The notes below the pieces were generated by a model, which saw only the letters and a program-made list of their open reading frames with translations, was not told the origin of the DNA and did not search any database. A DNA stretch of 7,770 nucleotides from an uncultured Campylobacter sp. (GTDB taxonomy: Bacteria > Campylobacterota > Campylobacteria > Campylobacterales > Campylobacteraceae). Positions 1-6,365 of the stretch are shown piece after piece. The stretch is from assembly GCA_938041615.1 (NCBI GenBank), contig CALISV010000295.1, positions 1-7,770 on the forward strand, read 5' to 3'. Both the position numbers and the translations under genes were made by a program. How positions within the stretch are numbered: position 1 is the stretch's first letter; every line of letters begins with the position of its first letter.

Positions 1-576
1 GTAGTAACCGGCGACGGCGACGGGCTAGCGATAGGAGGCAATCACACGATCCACGGATGCCGCAGAAATATAAATTTAAACCACGTTTTGATAAATAATT
101 TCATCTACGGCCTAACAAACTCCCAAACCAGCCCGACCACGCCGACTGGCTTTTGGACGGTGACGGCGCAGTACGGCAACGTAGATCCAAATTTTGACGC
201 GTGCAAGCTCGCAACCGCCGCAGGAGCGACCTTTGTAGCGCGCAGCAGCGTGATAGAGCCTGCAAAGCTGGAAAAGATATTTGCCGAGGGTTTCGAGCAC
301 GACGGATACAGCTTTTTTGACGTATTTTCAAACTGCCACATAAATCTAGGCCGCAAAAACAAAATGGGCCAAGCTACGCAGATGCTAGAATGGATCGACG
401 GTCGCACGGTGAGCAAGGCTAGATTTGATGCGATGAGCGAGGATGAGCGGGAGGGTAAATTTCCGCTCGGAGTGCTGCACAAAAACGAGTCGCGCATGGA
501 GTACACCAAGGCCTACGACATGGTGATAAAAGCCGCTAGAGACGGCGAAAAGATCGACTTTGGAGCGCTAAAATGA
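1..576 (+). CDS. oorB: 2-oxoglutarate:acceptor oxidoreductase, TPP-binding (beta) subunit OorB, 5' truncated
   Basis: The frame is open from base 1, so this is the C-terminal 191 residues of a protein whose start lies left of the window; family members are usually near 280 residues, so roughly 90 are missing. The enzyme oxidatively decarboxylates 2-oxoglutarate to succinyl-CoA in the TCA cycle and passes electrons to ferredoxin or flavodoxin. The visible part begins almost at the Mg-TPP motif: GDGDGLAIGGNH at residues 4-15 of the fragment, closed by INN at 31-33, followed by the typical YGLTNSQTSPTTP stretch (36-48). A possible TTG at 88 falls inside the TPP motif and is not a real start. The TGA overlaps the ATG of oorC (ATGA at 573-576), indicating translational coupling. 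In Campylobacter the order is oorDABC, so oorA and oorD are expected just outside the window. Pyruvate or other 2-oxoacid specificity cannot be excluded from this part alone, but neighbour oorC and the sequence style favour OOR. Confidence 0.93.
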   Translation, partial: VVTGDGDGLAIGGNHTIHGCRRNINLNHVLINNFIYGLTNSQTSPTTPTGFWTVTAQYGNVDPNFDACKLATAAGATFVARSSVIEPAKLEKIFAEGFEHDGYSFFDVFSNCHINLGRKNKMGQATQMLEWIDGRTVSKARFDAMSEDEREGKFPLGVLHKNESRMEYTKAYDMVIKAARDGEKIDFGALK

Positions 577-1133
577 AAAGGCAGTTAAGATTCGTCGGAG
601 TGGGCGGTCAGGGCGTGATACTGGCCGGCGAGATTTTAGCCGCGGCCAAGATCGAGGAGGGCGGATACGGTGTCAAGGCCTCGACCTATACCTCGCAGGT
701 GCGCGGAGGGCCGACGAAGGTCGATATCATTTTGAGCGAGCGCGAGATATTTTACCCGTACGCAAACGAGGGCGAGATCGAGTTTATGCTCGCTACCGCG
801 CAGGTTAGCTTCGAGCAGTTTAAAGACGGCGTAAAAGATGGCGGCATCATCGTCGTGGAGCCAAATTTGGTTCGCGCTAGCGACGAGGATAAAAAACGGT
901 GGAAAATCTACGAAATACCGATCATCTCCATCGCCAAAGACGAGGTCGGCAACGTAATAACTCAAAGCGTCGTCGCGCTCGCAGTCGCCGTACAGATGAG
1001 CGGTTGCTTGGATGCTGAGCTAGTTAAACGCGTAATGCTCTCAAAAGTGCCTAAAAAAGTCTACGCCGAGAACGAAAAAGCCTACGAGCTGGGGCTCAAA
1101 TACGCCAAAATTTGCATAGAAAACGGCAAATAA
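573..1133 (+). CDS. oorC: 2-oxoglutarate:acceptor oxidoreductase, gamma subunit OorC
   Basis: This 186-residue protein is the gamma-type subunit of the 2-oxoacid:acceptor oxidoreductase complex, which acts in the cytoplasm with OorA, OorB and the ferredoxin-like OorD. Diagnostic features are the N-terminal FVGVGGQGVILAGEILA (residues 7-23), a glycine-rich nucleotide-fold loop typical of the gamma domain, and STYTSQVRGGPTKVDIILS (37-55), the family's conserved segment. Length and architecture are normal for a stand-alone gamma subunit. The ATG at 573 overlaps the oorB stop by 4 nt and has GGAG (562-565) 7 nt upstream, so the start is secure. No strong terminator follows; the next gene, fldA, starts 82 nt downstream and has its own -10 box, but read-through from oorC is possible. 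Confidence 0.93.
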   Translation: MKRQLRFVGVGGQGVILAGEILAAAKIEEGGYGVKASTYTSQVRGGPTKVDIILSEREIFYPYANEGEIEFMLATAQVSFEQFKDGVKDGGIIVVEPNLVRASDEDKKRWKIYEIPIISIAKDEVGNVITQSVVALAVAVQMSGCLDAELVKRVMLSKVPKKVYAENEKAYELGLKYAKICIENGK

Positions 1134-1173
1134 AAGCGTGATTTGAAATAAGATAAATTAAGTATCATTTCGT

Positions 1174-1179
1174 TATAAT
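1174..1179 (+). promoter_or_regulatory. Probable sigma70 -10 box of fldA
   Basis: A perfect TATAAT lies 36 nt before the fldA ATG. There is no TTGACA-like hexamer at the usual 16-18 nt distance (the closest, TTGAAA at 1143-1148, is 25 nt away), but T/A-rich sequence precedes it. Campylobacter sigma70 promoters are known to have a good -10 box and only a weak, T-rich periodic signal upstream, so this fits. The inferred transcript would start near 1186 and carry a leader of about 30 nt. Confidence 0.65.
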
Positions 1180-1203
1180 TCAGGTATTAATTTATTTGAT
1201 TTT

Positions 1204-1209
1204 AAGGAG
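1204..1209 (+). promoter_or_regulatory. Ribosome binding site of fldA
   Basis: AAGGAG sits 6 nt before the ATG at 1216. It is one of the strongest Shine-Dalgarno sequences in the window, in keeping with an abundant electron carrier. Confidence 0.85.
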
Positions 1210-1215
1210 AACGAA

Positions 1216-1707
1216 ATGAGCGTTGGTATTTTTTACACGACGACAAAGGGGCACACAAAGAGCGCGTGCGAGTATCTAGCGGGCAAAATAGGAGCGCAGT
1301 TAGTAGATGTAAAGGGCGCTGGGGCGGAGGATTTTGCTAAATTTGACGTTATCATCGTGGCGGCACCTAGCTACGGCGACGGCGAGTTGCAGTCTGACTG
1401 GGCGGAGAAACTTCAGCTTTTAAAAGCCGGTAGTAAAGGCAAAAAGGCTGCCATCGTAGCTATCGGAAATCAAGCCAATCACCCGCAGACGCTTTTTAGC
1501 GGCGCCGTGGATTTTCTGCCGTATCTAAAAGATGCGCAAATTTTTGGCGCTAGCGACGTGGATGGATATAAATTTAACCACTCTGCGTTTTTGGTAAACG
1601 GCAAATTTATCGGCCTTGCGCTTGACGTTAAAGGCGATGAAAACTACGCAAAACGCATCGACAAATGGGTCGAGGAAAATAAGCCTACTATCTTAAATTT
1701 ATTCTGA
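1216..1707 (+). CDS. fldA: Flavodoxin FldA (FMN electron carrier)
   Basis: A 163-residue long-chain-type flavodoxin, a soluble cytoplasmic one-electron carrier that binds FMN. The FMN-phosphate loop is TTTKGHTK (residues 8-15), and the two isoalloxazine-contacting regions are APSYGDGELQSDW (50-62), with the usual Tyr and Trp, and GNQANHPQTLFSGAVDF (84-100). The C-terminal SDVDGYKFNHSAFLVNGKF region (113-131) with GLALD is also standard for the family. In Helicobacter and Campylobacter flavodoxin is the acceptor for pyruvate and 2-oxoglutarate oxidoreductases, and in C. jejuni it has been reported to feed complex I. Its place directly behind oorBC fits that role. It has its own promoter (-10 at 1174-1179), a strong RBS and a terminator at 1716-1748, so it can be expressed alone. 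Confidence 0.95.
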   Translation: MSVGIFYTTTKGHTKSACEYLAGKIGAQLVDVKGAGAEDFAKFDVIIVAAPSYGDGELQSDWAEKLQLLKAGSKGKKAAIVAIGNQANHPQTLFSGAVDFLPYLKDAQIFGASDVDGYKFNHSAFLVNGKFIGLALDVKGDENYAKRIDKWVEENKPTILNLF

Positions 1708-2043
1708 TTTTCTTGCCGCCTTGTCTAAAACAGGCAAGGCGGATTTTTACTTCTTTCAAATACGGTTCGTTAAAATACTGAGTCAATAATATCGTATTTT
1801 ATGCTTGCAGGTTTGGCTGGATTAAATTTCACTTCAAACATTACGAGTTCTCGAGCGTAAATTTATCGTATTAAATTTAACCTACTTACCATGATTTTCT
1901 AAAACTAGCGCAAAATTTGATTTGCGGCAATAAACTCACCCGTATTTTACGCCTAAAACGTTTGGATAAAGCGGTAAACCTACCAAATAAACTCTTGATA
2001 TACGAAATTTAGGTTGCTAATTCATCCTAGCTCGTAGTAAATT
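1708..2043. other. Spacer between converging genes
   Basis: This 336-nt, AT-rich stretch separates the stops of fldA and the converging 257-aa gene. Apart from the fldA terminator at its left end I see no reading frame of useful length, no tRNA-like fold and no tandem repeat. A 7-bp inverted repeat (AAATACG at 1758-1764, CGTATTT at 1793-1799) has a 28-nt loop and is probably chance. No clear terminator for the minus-strand operon is visible here. Confidence 0.6.
1716..1748 (+). terminator. Intrinsic terminator of fldA
   Basis: Nine nt after the fldA stop, an 11-bp stem (arms 1716-1726 and 1732-1742, one G-T wobble, G+C-rich base CCGCC/GGCGG) encloses a 5-nt loop AAAAC and is followed by ATTTTT (1743-1748). 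The base of the stem is not preceded by an A run, so it should work on the + strand only and not for the converging minus-strand operon. Confidence 0.9.
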
Positions 2044-2817
2044 TTACTTCCCAAAAAGCCTCTTTATAGCGCCGAAAAAGCCGCCTGAGCCCTCGTTTTT
2101 ATCGCTCTCTTTTTTATTTTTGTCTAGCTTCATCGCTTCGCTTAGCTGCTGTGCGGCCGTATCGGCGTAGATAAACGCGCCTTCGGGGTCGCAGTTAAAA
2201 AGATTTGAGTAGCACTCGGAATCATTTAAATCAATCGGGTTGGGTATAATCACGTCGGTAGCCTCAAGCAGCCCGTAGCCGTTTTCTACGCTAAATTTAA
2301 CCGCGCTCAAAAATGCGGGCAAATTTTGCGCGTAAAAATTATCCGTTTTCTGTTTGATATTTTCATCGGCGTTGTAGTCCTGCCAAAATTTGGCCAAATT
2401 TGCCGCGCTTACAAATGCACCAGACGAGTAGTTTCCGTCAAATTCGCCCGTAAATTTAGCTTTTATTTCAGGCGGTATGACGCCGCTTATATCGCTTAGA
2501 TACTGCTTAAATTCGCCGTGTTCGCCTGTCAAAAAGCTAAACGCCGTACCGCGCGTGTAGAAGTACTTTCTAAAAAAACCCTGCACGGTGGCGAGTATGT
2601 AGCCATGACCCGTCGAAAAGCTCTCATCGTCCTTGGTTTCAAGCGCGATTTTAAGAGTGTCTTGGTACTTTTGCGCGTAAAAATCCTCCATGCCGTACTC
2701 TTTTGAGAGTCTTTGTGCGACCGACCAGTCGCCCTCTCTCGCACTTTTTAACGCGTCAAAATACCACTGCTTTATCTCGCTTTCATTGATCGGATGATAA
2801 CTCACGTCATAGCCCAT
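2044..2817 (-). CDS. Uncharacterised 257-aa protein with a C-terminal amphipathic tail
   Basis: I do not recognise a named family with confidence. The protein has no signal peptide or membrane segment and is rich in aromatic and acidic residues. It opens with MGYDVSYHPINESEIKQWYF and continues as a mainly helical globular region up to about residue 230. A charged, Lys/Glu/Asn/Asp-rich linker (about 231-243) leads into GGFFGAIKRLFGK (245-257), which reads as a short amphipathic helix that could bind a membrane or a partner. The two Cys near residues 200-208 (ECYSNLFNC) are spaced by six residues, but no His or further Cys suggests a metal site. The ATG at 2815-2817 is supported by AAAAGGAG (2823-2830). 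It follows yggS by 52 nt on the same strand, so it may be the last gene of the pgsA operon or have its own promoter in the gap. Expression as a real protein is likely because of the RBS and coding character. Confidence 0.8.
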   Translation of the reverse strand: MGYDVSYHPINESEIKQWYFDALKSAREGDWSVAQRLSKEYGMEDFYAQKYQDTLKIALETKDDESFSTGHGYILATVQGFFRKYFYTRGTAFSFLTGEHGEFKQYLSDISGVIPPEIKAKFTGEFDGNYSSGAFVSAANLAKFWQDYNADENIKQKTDNFYAQNLPAFLSAVKFSVENGYGLLEATDVIIPNPIDLNDSECYSNLFNCDPEGAFIYADTAAQQLSEAMKLDKNKKESDKNEGSGGFFGAIKRLFGK

Positions 2818-2822
2818 TTTGG

Positions 2823-2830
2823 CTCCTTTT
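2823..2830 (-). promoter_or_regulatory. Ribosome binding site of the 257-aa gene
   Basis: AAAAGGAG, read on the minus strand, ends 5 nt before the ATG at 2817 and fixes the start. Further upstream in the same gap, TATAAA (2849-2854, minus strand) could be a -10 box giving this gene its own transcript, but there is no supporting -35 signal and AT-rich hexamers are common here. Confidence 0.75.
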
Positions 2831-2869
2831 TAGGTAGATTTTTCTAAATTTATACGGATCGCGACTGAT

Positions 2870-3505
2870 TTACGCGTATAAAATCGACCCCAAACGAATC
2901 ATATTCGAGCCGCATTTTATCGCTAGCTCAAAATCCCCGCTCATACCCATCGAGCAAATCCCTGCGCCGTGGGGTTGCAGATTTTCGTAAATTTTACGCG
3001 TAGTCTCAAAGCTCTTTTGCACGACTTTTTCGTCATCAACGTGCGCGCCGATACTCATCACGCCGACAGGTTTTAAAAATTTGCACTCCTGCGCGATTTG
3101 TAAAAACGCATCCTGTGCAGCTTCGGGCGAGATGCCTTGCTTGCTATCTTCGTAGGCCGAGTTTATCTGTAGCAGGCAGGGTAGCTCATATTCGAGCCTC
3201 TTATCCACCGCAAGCGCGGTCTCTACGCTCTCGCAGCTTTGCCAAAGCGCGGGCTTGAGCGCTAGCAGGTGGTTTATTTTGTTGCTTTGAAGTCGCCCGA
3301 TGAAGTGCCACTCGATCGGCAAATTTGATAAAATTTCGCTCTTGTTTTTGAGCTCTTGCACGCGGTTTTCGCCAAAGCTCGTTTGCCCCTCTTCAAAAAG
3401 CTGCAAAACCTCTTTCGTCGTTACGTTTTTGCTCACGGCGATTAGCTTTACCGCTTCGCCCGTGCGTGCATTTTCGATGCGTTCTAAAATTTGCGCGAGC
3501 TTCAT
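2870..3505 (-). CDS. yggS: YggS/PLPBP-family pyridoxal phosphate homeostasis protein
   Basis: A 211-residue member of the YggS (PLPBP, YBL036C) family, a cytoplasmic single-domain PLP-binding protein with the fold of alanine racemase but no known enzymatic activity. It buffers PLP and affects amino-acid metabolism in other bacteria. The PLP lysine is K26 in LIAVSK (21-26). Other family motifs are FGENRVQE (44-51), WHFIGRLQSNK (66-76), GVMSIGA (148-154), CSMGMSGDFELAI (184-196) and the terminal RLGS (204-207), which bind the PLP phosphate. It is slightly shorter than E. coli YggS (about 234 residues), the difference being at the N terminus and in loops. The ATG (3503-3505) overlaps the rseP TGA by 4 nt, with GGAG about 8 nt upstream inside rseP, so it is translationally coupled to rseP. 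Confidence 0.95.
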   Translation of the reverse strand: MKLAQILERIENARTGEAVKLIAVSKNVTTKEVLQLFEEGQTSFGENRVQELKNKSEILSNLPIEWHFIGRLQSNKINHLLALKPALWQSCESVETALAVDKRLEYELPCLLQINSAYEDSKQGISPEAAQDAFLQIAQECKFLKPVGVMSIGAHVDDEKVVQKSFETTRKIYENLQPHGAGICSMGMSGDFELAIKCGSNMIRLGSILYA

Positions 3506-4614
3506 TGTCCCGCTCCGCTTAGGCGCATCACGTCGTTAAAGGTCGCAAACGCCATCAGGCAGAGCAAAAATGCCCAGCCGCAGTATGTGAGGCCGATATA
3601 AACTTTTTCGTTCATCTCGCGGCGGAAAATCAGCTCGTAAAGGTTGAAAAATATGTGTCCGCCGTCAAGCGCTGGGATCGGGAGTAGGTTTAGCACGCCT
3701 AAATTTACGGAGATCAGCGCGGCGATGATGAGTAGTGTTGGGAGGCCGATGCCTGCGGCCTTTGAGGTAATGTCGGTGATCTGGATGATGCCGCCCATCT
3801 CTTTTAGTGGCACGACGCCAACAATGAGCTTTTCAAGCCCCGTAAATATGAGCTTTGAGGCGTTTACGGTCTCAACGAGCGCAAATTTAAGCGAGCTAAA
3901 GCCGGTATTTCGTATCGTGACGACCTCGCCTAAGGGCGAAATGCCGATGAGCGGTTTTTCTATCTTTTCGCCAAATATCGTCATGCTTTGCCCGATTTTA
4001 GGCGTCAAATTTATCGTTTTTATTTCGCCCGCGCGCTCGAGCGTGATAGCCGTGGAGGTTAAATTTACGTTTTTGCTTATCTCGTCCCATTCGCTGATTT
4101 TGATGCCGTTTATGTTTAAAATTTTATCGCCCTTTTGCAGTCCGGCACTCGCCGCAGCCGAGTTTTCCAGCACCTTGCCCACGATTGGAGCTAGCCTTTC
4201 AACGCCGATATGTCCGAGCGCGATAAAGATAAAAAACGCCAAAGCAAAGTTGAAAAACGGTCCGGCAAAAAGGATAAAAATGCGTCCTAGCGGGCTAAGC
4301 TTCGTGTAGCTGTCGGCATCCTCGTTTTTTAGGCCGGGCTTTGCGTCCTCTTGTCCTTTTAGGCTAACGTAGCCGCCAAGCGGTATCGCGCCGATAGCGT
4401 ACTCGGTGCCGCCGATGGTTTTTGAGTAGACGCTCTGGCCAAAGCCCACGCTAAATTTTAAAACGCCCACTTTTAGCATGCGAGCGGCGAGAAAGTGGCC
4501 AAGCTCGTGGAAAAATATAAGAAAGCTAATCACCAAAACCGTGATCAAAAAGTGCCACGAATACGCATAAATGCCGACGGCTAATAGCGCCGCCACAAAG
4601 ATAATGCTTTTCAA
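3502..4614 (-). CDS. rseP: Site-2 protease, RseP family zinc metalloprotease
   Basis: A 370-residue intramembrane zinc protease of the inner membrane (M50B, RIP metalloprotease). In E. coli RseP cleaves the anti-sigma factor RseA; epsilonproteobacteria lack that exact sigmaE circuit, so the substrate here is unknown. A first membrane segment (about 21-45) contains the zinc motif HELGH (36-40). A second (about 110-135) follows RIFILFAGPFFNF. One PDZ domain lies at about 140-205, with the peptide-binding AGLQKGDKILNINGI. The third zinc ligand is in NLLPIPALDGGH (309-320), and a last membrane segment is at about 339-360. Having a single PDZ domain agrees with its length, which is below that of the two-PDZ E. 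coli RseP (about 450). The start codon is TTG at 4612-4614: an in-frame TAA lies two codons upstream and the protein begins properly before HELGH, so no ATG alternative exists. Confidence 0.95.
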   Translation of the reverse strand: MKSIIFVAALLAVGIYAYSWHFLITVLVISFLIFFHELGHFLAARMLKVGVLKFSVGFGQSVYSKTIGGTEYAIGAIPLGGYVSLKGQEDAKPGLKNEDADSYTKLSPLGRIFILFAGPFFNFALAFFIFIALGHIGVERLAPIVGKVLENSAAASAGLQKGDKILNINGIKISEWDEISKNVNLTSTAITLERAGEIKTINLTPKIGQSMTIFGEKIEKPLIGISPLGEVVTIRNTGFSSLKFALVETVNASKLIFTGLEKLIVGVVPLKEMGGIIQITDITSKAAGIGLPTLLIIAALISVNLGVLNLLPIPALDGGHIFFNLYELIFRREMNEKVYIGLTYCGWAFLLCLMAFATFNDVMRLSGAGQ

Positions 4615-4620
4615 AATTTA

Positions 4621-4625
4621 CCTTT
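4621..4625 (-). promoter_or_regulatory. RBS supporting the TTG start of rseP
   Basis: AAAGG on the minus strand lies 6 nt before the TTG at 4614, in the 21-nt gap after the upstream gene. With an in-frame TAA two codons before the TTG it settles the start. The combination of a partial Shine-Dalgarno and TTG predicts modest translation. Confidence 0.65.
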
Positions 4626-4635
4626 AAATTTGATT

Positions 4636-5652
4636 TTACCGCTCGAGTTTATCGCTGAGTAAAACGGCGATAAATTTCGTGCTCGGGTTTGCGTCAAGCG
4701 CGATCTTTAGGCTCATCGTAAGCGGTACGGCTAAAAACATACCGCCGATGCCGAACAAAAATCCCCAAAAAAGTAGGCTCAAAAGCACTACAAGCGTGCT
4801 GATACCAAGGCCTTTGCCAAGAAATTTAGGCTCGATAAAGTTTCCGATGACGACATTTACGACTGCATACAGCGCTGCAGTCCAAGCGCAAGCCGCCGCG
4901 TCGTTTAGCAAAAGCGCCACCAAAAGCGCTGGGACGGCCGCGATGATAGAGCCGATCGTCGGGACAAAATTTAGCACGAAAGCTAAAATCCCCCAAAGTG
5001 GCGCGTAAGGCACGCCGATGAAATTTAGCCCGATAAATATAAAAACGCCCGTCGCAAACGATGCTGCGGACTTGATCGCGAGATAGCGTTTTAGATTTGA
5101 TATAAACGTATCTACGATCTGGTTTGTTTGAGGATTTTTACTCGCAAAATACTCGACTTTTTGAGAAAATACCTGCACCTCAAAAAGCATAAAAGTAACG
5201 AGCAAAAAGACAAAAAAGCTCTTTGAGGCAAGCTCTGTGCCGCTCCTTAAAAACCCGCCCAGCACGGCAAAAAGTTTATTAATATCAAAGTCTGCGGGCG
5301 CGGCGACGCTGTTTGGGTCGATGAGTCCGCGGCTAGCTAAGATATGGTGATAGTGGTCGGCTAGGGCTTTAAATTTGCTCTGAAGCTCGGGCATGTAGCT
5401 AACTAGCCCGTTGATCGTCTTTAGCACGGTGTTTGCGATAAAACCAAGCGATAAAAACACGACCGCGGTAACGAGCGCAAAGGCTAAAACGCGGGGAAAT
5501 TTGAGCTTTTCAAGCGCATTTATCGCAGGCGTCGCCACGATAGCGATAAAAACCGCCATCAAAAAGGGCAGAACTACAACGCTAGCGGCCTTTAGTCCGG
5601 CTGCTACCACGACGAAACTAGCTAGATAGATTATGGCGTTTCCAGTTCTCAA
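4636..5652 (-). CDS. AI-2E family transporter (PF01594-type inner-membrane protein)
   Basis: A 338-residue polytopic inner-membrane protein of the AI-2E/UPF0118 family (TqsA, PerM, YdiK relatives). Members have been linked to AI-2 export or to Na+/H+ antiport, but many are uncharacterised, so the substrate is not predicted. Membrane segments read at about 5-40 (two close hydrophobic stretches), 55-78, 143-165, 198-250, 255-272 and 283-315. A large polar loop lies between about 85 and 135, as is usual. Family signatures are NFVPTIGSIIAAVP (228-241), NFIEPKFLGKGLGIS (271-285) and WGFLFGIGGMFLAVP (296-310). The start is TTG at 5650-5652, 2 nt after the pgsA stop; the in-frame TAA at 5677-5679 is reached after eight codons with no start codon. 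The stop is 21 nt before rseP, so all three are probably one transcript. Confidence 0.9.
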   Translation of the reverse strand: MRTGNAIIYLASFVVVAAGLKAASVVVLPFLMAVFIAIVATPAINALEKLKFPRVLAFALVTAVVFLSLGFIANTVLKTINGLVSYMPELQSKFKALADHYHHILASRGLIDPNSVAAPADFDINKLFAVLGGFLRSGTELASKSFFVFLLVTFMLFEVQVFSQKVEYFASKNPQTNQIVDTFISNLKRYLAIKSAASFATGVFIFIGLNFIGVPYAPLWGILAFVLNFVPTIGSIIAAVPALLVALLLNDAAACAWTAALYAVVNVVIGNFIEPKFLGKGLGISTLVVLLSLLFWGFLFGIGGMFLAVPLTMSLKIALDANPSTKFIAVLLSDKLER

Positions 5653-5654
5653 AT

Positions 5655-6209
5655 TTACGCCTTTTTGGCTTGATTTTTAACGTGCCTTACATAAGCGTTT
5701 ACGTACTCAAAGCCCGAATACAGCGTCAGCGCGACGCTAAGCCAGAGTAAAAACTCGCCAAAAGGCCACTGCATGGTTAAAAAGCCGATCGCGACCATCT
5801 GGCAGACGGTTTTGACCTTGCCCGCCATAGATGCGGCGACCTCTACGCCTTCGCCCGCCATCACGACGCGAAATCCCGTGATAAAAAACTCGCGAACGAG
5901 GATGAGATACACGGCCCACGGGCTCGCGCGGTCTATCATCATGAGTCCTAAAAATGCGCCCAGAGTTAGCATTTTATCTGCGAGTGGGTCGATCACGGCT
6001 CCTAGCTTGGTCTTTTGATCCCATGCGCGCGCGATAAATCCGTCGAAAAAGTCCGTGACGCTAGCGATCACGAATACAAGCGCGGCAAAGTAGTTCATCC
6101 AGCTAACGTGCACGCCTGAGAAGGAATTTACGCTAAGTAGCAGCCAAAACATCAGAGGTGCGAGAAATACGCGCAGGAAGGCTAGGGCGTTTGGTAAATT
6201 TAGGCTCAT
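5655..6209 (-). CDS. pgsA: CDP-diacylglycerol--glycerol-3-phosphate 3-phosphatidyltransferase PgsA
   Basis: A 184-residue integral inner-membrane enzyme that makes phosphatidylglycerol phosphate from CDP-diacylglycerol and glycerol-3-phosphate, the committed step to phosphatidylglycerol and cardiolipin. The catalytic CDP-alcohol phosphotransferase motif DG(x)2AR(x)8G(x)3D(x)3D is complete: D56-G57, A60-R61, G70, D74 and D78. An N-terminal LPNALAFLRVFLAPLMFWLL (residues 5-24) is typical of PgsA, and hydrophobic stretches at about 8-27, 36-54, 79-100 and 125-165 fit a small multi-span protein. The length is normal for the family. The ATG at 6207-6209 lacks a strong Shine-Dalgarno (only the purine run AAAAGAAAGAA just upstream). 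It is the first gene of the minus-strand cluster, with a 761-nt spacer before it that should contain the operon promoter. Confidence 0.95.
   Translation of the reverse strand: MSLNLPNALAFLRVFLAPLMFWLLLSVNSFSGVHVSWMNYFAALVFVIASVTDFFDGFIARAWDQKTKLGAVIDPLADKMLTLGAFLGLMMIDRASPWAVYLILVREFFITGFRVVMAGEGVEVAASMAGKVKTVCQMVAIGFLTMQWPFGEFLLWLSVALTLYSGFEYVNAYVRHVKNQAKKA
5660..5666 (-). promoter_or_regulatory. RBS supporting the TTG start of the AI-2E family gene
   Basis: AAAAAGG, read on the minus strand, lies within the last codons of pgsA and ends 7 nt before the TTG at 5652. Ribosomes finishing pgsA would be next to this site, consistent with coupled translation. Confidence 0.65.
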
Positions 6210-6324
6210 TTATTTGTTCTTTCTTTTGGATTTTGTAGTTTTAAATTTGATGTTGCGATGCGGGAGTCGGTGTAAAAATCGCTAGCCTTGTTTTGGCTTG
6301 ATTTTGTCGGTTTTTTATTTTCGC

Positions 6325-6365
6325 TTTGCTCAAATTTGCTCGAAGCCTTGTCAAATTTGAGCAAA
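6325..6365. repeat. 14-bp perfect inverted repeat containing CAAATTTG
   Basis: TTTGCTCAAATTTG (6325-6338) and its exact reverse complement CAAATTTGAGCAAA (6352-6365) flank a 13-nt loop. The element lies about 115 nt upstream of the pgsA ATG. Neither side has a T run, so it is not a standard intrinsic terminator. It could be an operator, a leader hairpin of the pgsA operon or a result of local CAAATTTG richness. Confidence 0.7.

Noticed and set aside
200..208. CxxC or zinc-site idea for the 257-aa protein (residues about 200-208)
   Set aside because: The two Cys are six residues apart with no further ligands, so a metal site is not supported.
88..576. oorB starting at the TTG at 88 as a complete 162-aa gene
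   Set aside because: The frame is open back to base 1 and codes for the GDGDG TPP motif upstream, so the TTG is internal and the gene is truncated by the window edge.
636..965. A 109-aa minus-strand frame opposite oorC
   Set aside because: It lies fully within oorC, whose gamma-subunit motifs are complete; nothing supports an antisense protein.
1143..1148. TTGAAA as -35 box of the fldA promoter
   Set aside because: It is 25 nt from the TATAAT, too far for sigma70; Campylobacter promoters often have no -35 box.
1758..1799. 7-bp inverted repeat AAATACG/CGTATTT as terminator of the minus-strand operon
   Set aside because: AT-rich short arms, 28-nt loop and no T run on the minus strand; expected by chance.
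3644..4309. A 221-aa plus-strand frame opposite rseP
   Set aside because: Its Ser/Pro/Ile-rich translation is the mirror of the membrane and PDZ codons of rseP, which has intact zinc motifs; no RBS.
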